A DNA stretch of 22,038 nucleotides from assembly GCA_045660245.1 (NCBI GenBank), contig JAZRDJ010000039.1, forward strand, positions 1 to 22,038. The letters run 5' to 3'. Below, in pieces: positions 15,848 to 22,038 of the stretch. Source of the DNA: RGIG3872 sp045660245. GTDB lineage: Bacteria; Bacillota; Clostridia; Christensenellales; UBA1242. The notes under the pieces were generated by a model that had not been told where the DNA came from, searched no databases, and was given only the letters and a program-made list of their open reading frames with translations. How positions within the stretch are numbered: position 1 is the stretch's first letter; each line of letters opens with the position of its first letter. Both the position numbers and the translations under genes were made by a program.

Positions 15848-16279
15848 TTATATCTGTCTTTCTTCAATTTTATCTTTAACATTAAGCGTGCCTAAGATAT
15901 CATTTACAAAACGTACATCATTTTTATAAATATCTTCCGCTTTTTGAATTGATGCTTGTTTCTTGTTGTATACTATGCGTTCGAGCTGAACAACCAAGTC
16001 TTGATCATAAGTCCAACCATCAATTGTTCTATATTCATTACACTCACGAACAATCTGAATCCAATCCGGATCAATTTCTTGCTCGTCAATAGACGTTGTG
16101 AACTCGCTCAAAACAACACAACCAAAATCCTGATCAAAAACATCTGAACCGGTGTAAAATGTCACAAAATACTTTTTGTTCTTTGCACACACCTGGATAT
16201 CTTCTGCATTTGGAAATTTGTTTGATATATACTCTTCTACTCTTGATACACTAACTGGATCAATCCAATTATCTTTCAT
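15848..16279 (-). CDS. Uncharacterised protein, first gene of the Asp T-box operon
   Basis: 143 aa from ATG 16279 (MKDNWIDPVSVSRVEEYISN). Acidic and soluble, with no signal peptide, membrane helix or motif I recognise; two isolated cysteines. The stretch IDPDWIQIVRECNEYRTIDG and a C-terminal helix rich in Lys, Gln and Glu are its main landmarks. GGAGAA lies 8-10 nt upstream of 16279. The frame opens farther, to a TTG at 16315, but that lies inside the T-tract of the T-box terminator and would miss this ribosome binding site. It ends 12 nt before aspS, so it is translated from the same charging-regulated mRNA. This suggests, without proof, a role tied to aspartate/asparagine or to translation. 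Confidence 0.8.
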   Translation of the reverse strand: MKDNWIDPVSVSRVEEYISNKFPNAEDIQVCAKNKKYFVTFYTGSDVFDQDFGCVVLSEFTTSIDEQEIDPDWIQIVRECNEYRTIDGWTYDQDLVVQLERIVYNKKQASIQKAEDIYKNDVRFVNDILGTLNVKDKIEERQI

Positions 16280-16316
16280 TTTCTTTCTCCTTTTGTTTAT
16301 TTGTTTTTCTCGCAAT

Positions 16317-16351
16317 AAAAAAGCCCTAATGCGAGATTATCTCACATTAGG
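16317..16351 (-). terminator. T-box conditional terminator
   Basis: 12-bp stem (16351-16340 with 16336-16325, one T-G pair, loop TAA) followed by six T's. It competes with the antiterminator for the CCTAA at its 5' arm. Confidence 0.9.
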
Positions 16352-16527
16352 ACGAACAAAACTATCCGCGGTGCCACCTAATTTGTTTTGAGTAATACCT
16401 CAAAACCACTTTCATATTCAGGCTCGACTCCAAAGTGTCTTTCGTTTCGGGATTGAACAGCACCTTTTCACCAATCGTGCCTCGCTCTTTTGATCACTAG
16501 CCCAAAATTACTCTCTTTTTCAACGTC
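16317..16527 (-). ncRNA. T-box leader (tRNA-Asp responsive, specifier GAC) controlling unknown gene-aspS-asnS
   Basis: The reverse strand carries the T-box core TTAGGTGGCACCGCGG (16381-16366). Stem I contains a 5' AGAGTAA segment, a distal GGTGAAAAGG element, and an upper helix pairing TTTTGGG with CCCGAAA. This places the 3' specifier-loop strand as CGAAAGACA, with GAC at 16439-16437 as the specifier (Asp). A stem III hairpin GTTTTGAG/CTCAAAAC follows. TTAGG can pair with CCTAA (16351-16347) as antiterminator, while CCTAATG...CATTAGG plus six U's forms the terminator. The variable base of the T-box bulge (TGGC) is C, fitting the G73 discriminator usual for tRNA-Asp. Uncharged tRNA-Asp would therefore switch the operon on. 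The specifier reading is by eye; AAC (Asn) a few bases upstream was considered but falls in the helix. Confidence 0.93.
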
Positions 16528-16533
16528 TATTTT

Positions 16534-16562
16534 ATTATAACCACTCATTACGCTTTTGTCAA
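16534..16562 (-). promoter_or_regulatory. Consensus promoter of the T-box operon
   Basis: Perfect TTGACA (16562-16557), 17 nt spacer, perfect TATAAT (16539-16534) on the reverse strand. Start near 16527, just before stem I. Confidence 0.92.
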
Positions 16563-16594
16563 TAATTTCTAATTATTGTACATTAAATTCGCAA

Positions 16595-18835
16595 CTATTC
16601 TTCTGTACCGGCTTTTCTGATTGAAAGGCCTATTCTCTTTTTCGGAATATCAAGCGAAATAACCTTCACATTCACGATTTGCCCAACCGTGAGTTCTTCG
16701 CTTGGGTGCTTGATGAATCTGTCACAAATTTCACTGATGTGAACAAGCCCATCTTGATGAACTCCAATATCCACAAATGCACCAAAGTCAATCACGTTTC
16801 TGACTGTTCCCTTGAGTGTCATACCTTCTTTGAGATCCTCAATGCCGAGAACATCAGTTTTGAGTTCCAAGTGTTCTGCCTCTTCACGAATATCTCTGCC
16901 AGGCTTGACAAGTTCCGCAACAATATCTTCAAGAGTTGGAACACCAATTCCAAGTTCTGACGCGATCTTGTTCTCTCCTTTTTCAGCCACAAGTTCAGGA
17001 AGTTTTGCCACATTGCCATTTTTGACATCTTCTTTTGTCATGCCAAAAATTTCAAGCAATTTCTTTGCACTGTCATAACTTTCTGGGTGAACAGATGTGT
17101 TGTCCAAAATTTCTTTTCCATCAATGATTCTGAGGAAACCTGCACATTGCTCAAATGCCTTCGCGCCAAGTTTTGGCACTTTCAAAAATTCTTTTCGTGA
17201 AGCAAATGCACCATTTTCTTCACGGTAAGCAACAATGTTTTTTGCAATACTCTCATTCAATCCAGAAACACGTTTCAAAAGGCTTGGACTCGCCGTATTG
17301 ACGTCTGCTCCAACAGCATTTACGCAGTCTTCAACCACTCCATCCAAAACCTCAGTCAGCCTTTTTTGAGGCATATCATGTTGATACTGTCCAACACCAA
17401 TGGATTTTACATCGATCTTGATGAGTTCAGCAAGTGGATCTTGCAGACGCCTTGCAATTGAAACCGCACTTCTCAAATTCACATTGAAATCAGGAAATTC
17501 TTCTGCACCAATTTTTGAAGCAGAATATACGGATGCACCAGCCTCTGACACAACAGCATAACCAACTTTGCGGTCGATCATCTTGATGAGATCAGCAACA
17601 AAAATTTCACTCTCTTTGCTCGCAGTTCCGTTTCCAATTGAAATAACATCAACCTTGTGCTTTGAAATAAGCATTGTCATTATTCTCTTCGCTTCTTCAA
17701 CCTTCTTGAATGGTTCAGTTGGATAAATCACACTTGTGTCAAGCACTTTTCCATTTTCATCAATAACAGCAAGTTTGCACCCCATTCTGTATCCCGGGTC
17801 AAACCCAAGAATTCTCTTGTTTTTGAGTGGTGCTTCCATCAAAAGAGGTTTCAAATTGATTTCAAAATTATGAATCGCCTGCTCATTTGCCTTGTCTGTA
17901 AGTTCTGCGCGAACTTCTCTTTCCAAACTTGGAGCAATCAAACGCTCAAATGAATCCTTGTGTGTATCCAAAAGAAGGTCAGTGAAAATGGTTTCTTTCA
18001 CCTTGAAATTTTCCCCAATGATTTCCAAACATTTTTCATCATTAAACTCAAGAGACACCTTGAGATATCCCTCATTTTCACCACGGTTGATCGCAAGAAT
18101 TCTGTGTGATGGAATTTTTGCAACTTCTTGCTTGAACCCATCATACATGGCATAAGTATCTGCAGAACTTGCTTTCTCTGCCCCTTCTTTTTCAGCATAC
18201 TTGTCAGCATTGTTCACGATCTTGACTTCGTTTTTCTTTGCCTTTGTTTCCTTTTTCATAACAGAAATAATAAATGCTGATTTTTGCAAAAATTCACGGA
18301 GATCTTTCCTCGTGTCACTGTCGTCACTAATTCGTTCAGCAATGATGTCTTTTGCTCCTTGAATTGCCTCATCTGTGGTGTTTACACCCTTTTCTGCATC
18401 AACAAATGGCAATGCAAGTTCCCCCAAAGTTTTTCCATCATTGTTTTGAGACTCAATGATGTCTGCAAGCGGTTCAAGCCCCTTTGCAATCGCTTCTGTT
18501 GCTCTCGTTTTTCTTTTGGGTTTATATGGTCTGTAAATATCTTCAAGTTCAGTGAGTGTCTTTGCCCCATCAAGTTTTTTTCTGATATCATCAGTGAGTT
18601 TGCCTTGTTCATCAATAGACTTCAAAATCGTTGCTTTTCTGTCCTCAAAGTTTCTCATGTATGAAAGCCTGTCTGCAAAAGCACGGATTACTTGATCATC
18701 AAGACTTCCATGCATTTCTTTTCTGTATCTTGCGATAAAAGGAATTGTTGCGTCTTCATCCAACAATTTAATCAAATTTTTTGAATACTCTTCTTTAATA
18801 TTAAATTCCTTTGATAATGCCTCAAAAATTTCCAT
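16595..18835 (-). CDS. tex: Tex, transcription accessory / RNA-binding protein
   Basis: 746 aa, close to the family norm of ~720-780. In order: an N-terminal helical Tex domain with TIPFIARYRKE (30-40) and ELEDIYRPYKPKRKT (96-110); a YqgF/RNase-H-like domain opening with GFDPGYRMG (344-352) and containing SIGNGTASKESE; a helix-hairpin-helix region (~505-570, SLLKRVSGLNESIAKNIVAY); and an S1 RNA-binding domain near the C-terminus (GTVRNVIDFGAFVDIGVHQD ... GLVHISEI). Tex is a conserved nucleic-acid-binding protein linked to transcription elongation, toxin gene expression and stress survival; its molecular job is not settled. AAGGAT precedes ATG 18835 and a good promoter lies upstream, divergent from the nucleoside hydrolase. 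No clear terminator lies between its end and the T-box promoter. Confidence 0.96.
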   Translation of the reverse strand: MEIFEALSKEFNIKEEYSKNLIKLLDEDATIPFIARYRKEMHGSLDDQVIRAFADRLSYMRNFEDRKATILKSIDEQGKLTDDIRKKLDGAKTLTELEDIYRPYKPKRKTRATEAIAKGLEPLADIIESQNNDGKTLGELALPFVDAEKGVNTTDEAIQGAKDIIAERISDDSDTRKDLREFLQKSAFIISVMKKETKAKKNEVKIVNNADKYAEKEGAEKASSADTYAMYDGFKQEVAKIPSHRILAINRGENEGYLKVSLEFNDEKCLEIIGENFKVKETIFTDLLLDTHKDSFERLIAPSLEREVRAELTDKANEQAIHNFEINLKPLLMEAPLKNKRILGFDPGYRMGCKLAVIDENGKVLDTSVIYPTEPFKKVEEAKRIMTMLISKHKVDVISIGNGTASKESEIFVADLIKMIDRKVGYAVVSEAGASVYSASKIGAEEFPDFNVNLRSAVSIARRLQDPLAELIKIDVKSIGVGQYQHDMPQKRLTEVLDGVVEDCVNAVGADVNTASPSLLKRVSGLNESIAKNIVAYREENGAFASRKEFLKVPKLGAKAFEQCAGFLRIIDGKEILDNTSVHPESYDSAKKLLEIFGMTKEDVKNGNVAKLPELVAEKGENKIASELGIGVPTLEDIVAELVKPGRDIREEAEHLELKTDVLGIEDLKEGMTLKGTVRNVIDFGAFVDIGVHQDGLVHISEICDRFIKHPSEELTVGQIVNVKVISLDIPKKRIGLSIRKAGTEE

Positions 18836-18870
18836 AGTTTTATCCTTTTTTGTGATTTGTAGTATATCGT

Positions 18871-18899
18871 ATTATATCAAACAAAATGATTTTTTTCAA
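18871..18899 (-). promoter_or_regulatory. Promoter of tex
   Basis: Reverse-strand TTGAAA (18899-18894), 17 nt spacer, extended -10 TGATATAAT (18879-18871). Confidence 0.8.
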
Positions 18900-18953
18900 A
18901 CATTTATCAAGTTTTTGAACATAAAATAATAATGAATTTGTGCTGTTTTTTGT

Positions 18954-18981
18954 TTGCCTAATGCTTTGCATATGATATAAT
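18954..18981 (+). promoter_or_regulatory. Promoter of the nucleoside hydrolase gene, leaderless arrangement
   Basis: TTGCCT (18954-18959), 16 nt spacer, extended -10 TGATATAAT (18973-18981). The ATG at 18988 starts 6 nt after the -10, at the expected +1 position. Confidence 0.7.
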
Positions 18982-18987
18982 AAAGTC

Positions 18988-19878
18988 ATGAAAAAAATAC
19001 CTTTAATTTTGGACGTTGATACGGGGATTGACGATGCTGTTGCAATCGTTTTTGCTCACGCACTCAAAAATATTGATTTGCAACTCATCACAACAACTTA
19101 TGGAAATGTGCCCCTTAAACAAGCAAATCACAACACTCTGGTTATTTGTGATGACTGCAATTGCAAGACAAAAGTTGTGCAGGGAGAAGACAAACCAATC
19201 AAACCAACCGATTTCAGCATTTCAGCACATGGAAAAAATGGCCTTGGGAGTTACACTCATGAGGTTTCAAGAAACATCGATCCAGAAAATTATATTGATG
19301 CAATGCATTCAGTAATTGCAAAAAATGAACTAACAAACATTGTTTGTTGTGGTCCACTAACAAATGTTACAAAATACATTTCTACCCACCCAGAAGATAA
19401 TGATAAAATACGAATAATCATGGTCACTGGGCTTTTGGATATTGATCCTCAAAATCCATACTTGAATTTCAATATTGCAACAGATTTCGAATCTTTCAAA
19501 ATTGCTCTTAAAACATACAAGAATATTGTTTTTGTGCCATCAGACATGGGACATCAATCATTTATTTCAAGAAACGATTTCCACAAAACTGCAGAGAGTG
19601 GAAAAATGGGAAAAATTCTTGCAAACATATACCCTTTTCACTTGGACAGGACTATCAAAGATGGTGCTGCACTCCATGACCTTTGTGGCGTTTTGTGGCT
19701 GAGCAATCCCGAACTTTTCACAACTCAGCAAGCATTCACAAAAGTGAAGTCAACACAAAATGTTTTTTATGTTGACTTCAACACGAAATCCAAAAGAACA
19801 AATACACTTGTCACAACAAATATAGATGTTGAACAAATGCACAAAATTTATTATGAAACGTTAACAAAAATGAAATAA
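18988..19878 (+). CDS. Inosine/uridine-preferring nucleoside hydrolase family protein
   Basis: 296 aa. The N-terminal calcium-binding motif LDVDTGIDDA (residues 8-17) is the hallmark of this family, in which aspartates hold Ca2+ and activate the water that cleaves the N-glycosidic bond of a ribonucleoside. A LNFNIATDFESF segment corresponds to the substrate-binding ExN/FN region, and DGAALHD (H230, D231) to the C-terminal catalytic His/Asp. Cytoplasmic; no signal peptide. It would release base plus ribose for salvage, in keeping with the nucleoside phosphorylase and DHH phosphoesterase downstream, which have their own promoter. The base preference cannot be read from sequence. The start codon has no ribosome binding site and lies at the predicted transcript start. 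A bidirectional terminator follows immediately. Confidence 0.93.
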   Translation: MKKIPLILDVDTGIDDAVAIVFAHALKNIDLQLITTTYGNVPLKQANHNTLVICDDCNCKTKVVQGEDKPIKPTDFSISAHGKNGLGSYTHEVSRNIDPENYIDAMHSVIAKNELTNIVCCGPLTNVTKYISTHPEDNDKIRIIMVTGLLDIDPQNPYLNFNIATDFESFKIALKTYKNIVFVPSDMGHQSFISRNDFHKTAESGKMGKILANIYPFHLDRTIKDGAALHDLCGVLWLSNPELFTTQQAFTKVKSTQNVFYVDFNTKSKRTNTLVTTNIDVEQMHKIYYETLTKMK

Positions 19879-19905
19879 AAAAACTGGAAAATTTTTCCAG
19901 TTTTT
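19879..19905. terminator. Bidirectional terminator between nucleoside hydrolase gene and tRNA-Thr
   Basis: 12-bp stem AAAAACTGGAAA / TTTCCAGTTTTT with a 3-nt loop. It begins directly after the TAA of the hydrolase gene and lies just past the 3' end of the tRNA on the other strand. Confidence 0.88.
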
Positions 19906-19911
19906 ATTTTT

Positions 19912-19986
19912 TGGAGCTGATGACGAGGATTGAACTCGTGACCCCCACCTTACCAAGGTGATGCTCTACCACTGAGCCACATCAGC
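19912..19986 (-). tRNA. tRNA-Thr, anticodon GGU
   Basis: A complete cloverleaf on the reverse strand, 75 nt including an encoded CCA: acceptor GCTGATG/CATCAGC, D stem GCTC/GAGC, anticodon stem TCACC/GGTGG with loop TTGGTAA (anticodon GGT, reads ACC and ACT), 5-nt variable loop, T stem ACGAG/CTCGT with loop TTCAATC, discriminator T. Confidence 0.97.
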
Positions 19987-20037
19987 ATGTTTGGGTATTT
20001 TTTGTTTGTGTCATTCTTCAAATGCGCGAACAATAAA

Positions 20038-20066
20038 AGTATAAATATATTAAAGAACATTGTCAA
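20038..20066 (-). promoter_or_regulatory. Promoter of tRNA-Thr
   Basis: Reverse-strand TTGACA (20066-20061), 17 nt spacer, TATACT (20043-20038). The precursor would carry a leader of about 45 nt. Confidence 0.8.
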
Positions 20067-20119
20067 GATTTTATCTTTATATTATATGACAAAATTTTGA
20101 AAGTTGCCCATATTTTTGT

Positions 20120-20147
20120 TTGTAGAAATGTAAGAAAATGTTATAAT
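20120..20147 (+). promoter_or_regulatory. Promoter of the nucleoside phosphorylase-DHH operon, near-leaderless
   Basis: Extended -10 TGTTATAAT (20139-20147); weak -35 TTGTAG (20120-20125) at 16 nt. The ATG at 20157 begins 9 nt after the -10 and has no ribosome binding site. Confidence 0.6.
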
Positions 20148-20156
20148 GTGATCATT

Positions 20157-20960
20157 ATGAAAAAAACAATCAAACTGAGTGATGCCCCAATCCTTGAATG
20201 GGACGACGATCACGCAATCGAATCACGAGATTATTTCTTTGCACAAGGCAAAAAGAATTTTGACGCATTTGACGAGTGCAAGGCACTCGGTGTGGACAAG
20301 TGCATAATTTTCTATCCAAGAGCCTTTGAATCATGCACAGAAATATTTTCAAAGTGTGAAAAAATATATGAATTCAAATCAGCGAGCACGGTTTCTCCTG
20401 TTTACCTTTATGACAAAAAACTTTTGATCGCACTCTGCCCACTCGGTGGACCTGCATCTGCAAACCTGCTCGAAGAATTACATTTTGTTGGCATCACAAA
20501 ATTCATTGCTTGTGGATCTTGTGGGTGCATTATTGATAATGTTGACATTGATGATTTGTTCTTCATTCCAACATCTGCCATTCGAGATGAAGGACTATCT
20601 TATCACTACGTCCCAGCATCAAGAATGATTGACACAAATGTGTTTGTCAACCTTGCACTCGAAAAATCACTTCAAAAACACAATCAACCATACATCACTG
20701 GAACAACTTGGACAATTGACGCGTTGTACCGCGAAACACCAAACAGAACAAGACGCAGAATTCAAGAAGGTGCAATCGGTGTTGAGATGGAATGCGCAAG
20801 CCTTGCAAGCGTTGCAGAGTATAACGATTTTTACTTTGGAGAACTGCTTTACTTCACCGACAAAGTTGGAGAGAGCAAGTGGCAATGGCGAAGATATGAC
20901 AAAATCAAACTCAGAACAAAACTCCTCAAGATTTGTATTGACGCAATCATGAGTATATAA
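20157..20960 (+). CDS. Nucleoside phosphorylase (PNP/UDP family, uridine-phosphorylase-like)
   Basis: 267 aa from ATG 20157 (MKKTIKLSDAPILEWDDD). Family landmarks in order: a CPLGGPASANLLEEL phosphate/ribose region, ACGSCG glycine loop, AIRDEGLSYHYVP, a TGTTWTIDALYRET substrate loop and GAIGVEMECASLASVAE, where the Glu-Met-Glu binds the ribose hydroxyls. These enzymes split purine or pyrimidine ribonucleosides with phosphate to give the base and ribose-1-phosphate. The DEGLSYHY segment is reminiscent of uridine phosphorylase-like members, but specificity is unproven. The frame opens earlier (20097), but those codons run through the promoter -10, so the shorter start is preferred. It is co-transcribed with the DHH phosphoesterase 12 nt downstream. 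Confidence 0.9.
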   Translation: MKKTIKLSDAPILEWDDDHAIESRDYFFAQGKKNFDAFDECKALGVDKCIIFYPRAFESCTEIFSKCEKIYEFKSASTVSPVYLYDKKLLIALCPLGGPASANLLEELHFVGITKFIACGSCGCIIDNVDIDDLFFIPTSAIRDEGLSYHYVPASRMIDTNVFVNLALEKSLQKHNQPYITGTTWTIDALYRETPNRTRRRIQEGAIGVEMECASLASVAEYNDFYFGELLYFTDKVGESKWQWRRYDKIKLRTKLLKICIDAIMSI

Positions 20961-20972
20961 GGAACAAAACAT

Positions 20973-21917
20973 ATGAACAAATTGAATTTCAAAGAAGCAA
21001 TCAATGCGATTGAAAAAGGAAAAGTTTTTTCAATCTTTATCCACATTTCCCCAGACGGAGATTGTGTGGGGGCTGCAAAATCTGTGGAATATATCTTGAA
21101 AACAATGGGCAAAGAGTCACATATTATTTGTGAAGACGAAACATCATTCAGCACAAGATTTTTGTGTGAAGAGTTTGAAGATTCCGAAGATATTCTTGAA
21201 AAATCAGACACCATCATTTGCGTTGATGTTTCAGGTTTGTCTCGTGTTGGGAAATATGGAGAATTTCTCAAGAACACACAAAAACCTCTCATTGTTTTTG
21301 ATCACCATATTCCACAAGACGATTTTGGAACAATTGTTTGCAGAGATTCAGACAAAAGCAGTGCCACCGAAATTATTTATGACCTAGTGATTGATATGAA
21401 ACTTGATATCACTCCAGAACTTGCAAATTATCTTTATGCCGGAATTTCATCTGACACTGGTTGTTTTGTTCAAGCAAACACAACAGAGTCAACCTTGAAA
21501 GCCGCTGCCCACCTCATGGAACTCGGCGCTGACACACAAAAAATCAATCTAGAACAGTTTGTCAAACGCCCAGATAATTATATCGATATTGCAAAACTTG
21601 CGTACAAAAACCTACAAGTATTTGGCGACAAACTTTCACTCGTGACAATCAAATACAGCACTTACAAAAAGTTTGTTGACCTCAACACTTTTTATCTCAT
21701 TGACGCTTTGAAATTTTATCCAACCGACGCACTCGTGATTGTGACTCAAAAAAACAAAAGAACAATAAAACTCAACGCGAGATCAAGGAATTACAATGTT
21801 CAAGAATTGTGCGCTCACTTTGGCGGTGGCGGACACAAGCATGCATCTGGTGCCACCTTTGAAGGAAACTTCAAAAAGGTAATCAAAGAAATCAAGAAGA
21901 TTGTTCTCGAATCTTGA
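20973..21917 (+). CDS. nrnA: DHH/DHHA1 phosphoesterase, NrnA-like (nanoRNase / pAp or pApA phosphatase)
   Basis: 314 aa. DHH-domain metal motifs are complete: HISPDGD (24-30), VDVSG (D85), DHH (110-112) and the later SSDTG. The DHHA1 substrate-binding domain ends with GGGGHKHASG (284-293). This is the NrnA/GdpP-C arrangement without membrane, PAS or CBS parts, matching soluble enzymes of ~310-330 aa that cleave short oligoribonucleotides to mononucleotides, dephosphorylate pAp, or hydrolyse pApA from c-di-AMP breakdown. Ribosome binding site AAGGAA overlaps the stop of the phosphorylase gene. Together with the two nucleoside-cleaving enzymes it forms a recycling route from nanoRNA to base. 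The stop is TGA. A short hairpin follows. Confidence 0.92.
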   Translation: MNKLNFKEAINAIEKGKVFSIFIHISPDGDCVGAAKSVEYILKTMGKESHIICEDETSFSTRFLCEEFEDSEDILEKSDTIICVDVSGLSRVGKYGEFLKNTQKPLIVFDHHIPQDDFGTIVCRDSDKSSATEIIYDLVIDMKLDITPELANYLYAGISSDTGCFVQANTTESTLKAAAHLMELGADTQKINLEQFVKRPDNYIDIAKLAYKNLQVFGDKLSLVTIKYSTYKKFVDLNTFYLIDALKFYPTDALVIVTQKNKRTIKLNARSRNYNVQELCAHFGGGGHKHASGATFEGNFKKVIKEIKKIVLES

Positions 21918-21942
21918 ATTGAATATGAATAAAAACACGCTC

Positions 21943-21974
21943 AATCCCCCACAATAATCAAAAGGGGGATTTTT
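21943..21974 (+). terminator. Hairpin after nrnA that overlaps the ribosome binding site of the next gene
   Basis: AATCCCCC (21943-21950) pairs with GGGGGATT (21964-21971), loop of 13 nt, then T's to 21974. The 3' arm AAGGGGG is also the only Shine-Dalgarno candidate for ATG 21976. It may be a weak terminator, an attenuator, or both. Confidence 0.55.
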
Positions 21975-21975
21975 C

Positions 21976-22038
21976 ATGCAAACAGAAAAATTAGTCCATG
22001 CTCAACAAAAATTATATAATGGAAAAACAAAAGATATT
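21976..22038 (+). CDS. purC: Probable SAICAR synthetase (PurC), N-terminal 21 codons only
   Basis: The frame from ATG 21976 runs to the window edge without a stop: MQTEKLVHAQQKLYNGKTKD plus one more residue. KLYNGKTKD corresponds to the LYEGKTK opening of PurC/PAICS, where the Gly-Lys segment forms the start of the nucleotide-binding lobe. PurC joins CAIR and aspartate in purine synthesis, which fits the nucleotide-metabolism genes upstream. With so few residues the call rests on this one motif plus context. Confidence 0.6.
   Translation, partial: MQTEKLVHAQQKLYNGKTKDI

Noticed and set aside
16280..16315. Upstream TTG start for the first gene of the T-box operon
   Set aside because: It falls at the T-tract of the T-box terminator and lacks a ribosome binding site, while ATG 16279 has GGAGAA.
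16429..16434. AAC (Asn) as T-box specifier
   Set aside because: The only AAC in this part of stem I lies around 16443-16447, next to the CCCGAAA strand that pairs with TTTTGGG; GAC at 16437-16439 sits directly before the conserved A and the CTTTGGAG strand, the usual specifier position.
20097..20156. 20-residue N-terminal extension of the nucleoside phosphorylase
   Set aside because: It spans the extended -10 element and the added residues look unlike the family.
1..22038. CRISPR arrays, insertion sequences, prophage or an altered genetic code
   Set aside because: No repeat-spacer pattern, transposase or phage gene was seen, and TGA serves as a stop at 6621-6623 and 21915-21917.

Overview
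The window is low-G+C DNA (roughly one third G+C by eye) that reads as the chromosome of a Gram-positive Bacillota/Firmicutes bacterium, probably a clostridia-like lineage. The pointers are a T-box leader, a DnaD/DnaI-type helicase-loading pair, Tex, AAGGAG-type ribosome binding sites and XRE regulators. TGA is used as a stop (for example at the ends of the DHH phosphoesterase and the HD-TGS gene) and Trp is encoded by TGG, so the code is 11. There is no rRNA, phage, insertion sequence or CRISPR array. Strand use switches often and most switches are marked by divergent promoters or bidirectional terminators.

Layout. 1-871 (-): peptidase U32-family tRNA/rRNA modification protein, cut by the window edge. 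985-1530 (+): LOG-like Rossmann protein. 1579-4038 (-): a coiled-coil protein with a central CxxC zinc hook but no ATPase head. 4163-6565 (+): dnaD-like plus dnaI-like helicase-loader operon, divergent from the hook gene across a promoter pair whose -10 elements overlap. 6621-9066 (-): an XRE regulator followed by an HD-TGS alarmone-hydrolase-like protein, in an overlapping two-gene operon with repeats that look like an autoregulatory operator. 9182-9667 (-): small exported protein of unknown function, divergent from 9789-11606 (+), an ABC exporter. 11669-12307 (+): long-form RpiB/LacAB isomerase. 12454-13065 (+): membrane-bound XRE regulator with a zinc ribbon. 13152-16527 (-): T-box (specifier GAC, Asp), unknown gene, archaeal-type aspS, asnS. 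16595-18835 (-): tex. 18988-19878 (+): nucleoside hydrolase. 19912-19986 (-): tRNA-Thr(GGU). 20157-21917 (+): nucleoside phosphorylase plus NrnA-like DHH phosphoesterase. From 21976 (+): the first codons of a probable purC.

How the genes fit together. The right end is nucleotide salvage and recycling (nucleoside hydrolase, nucleoside phosphorylase, nanoRNA/pAp or pApA phosphodiesterase, start of a purine-synthesis gene). The middle right is a charging-regulated operon for the Asp and Asn tRNA synthetases. The left half holds replication initiation (DnaD/DnaI) facing a Rad50/SbcC-derived zinc-hook protein.

Most notable observations: (i) the headless, nearly symmetric zinc-hook protein; (ii) the HD-TGS alarmone-hydrolase-like protein without a recognisable synthetase, coupled to an XRE regulator; (iii) at least four genes whose -10 box lies only 6-9 nt before the start codon and which lack a Shine-Dalgarno sequence, suggesting leaderless mRNAs; (iv) an unknown protein placed first in the Asp-T-box operon. 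Promoter and RNA calls were made by eye.
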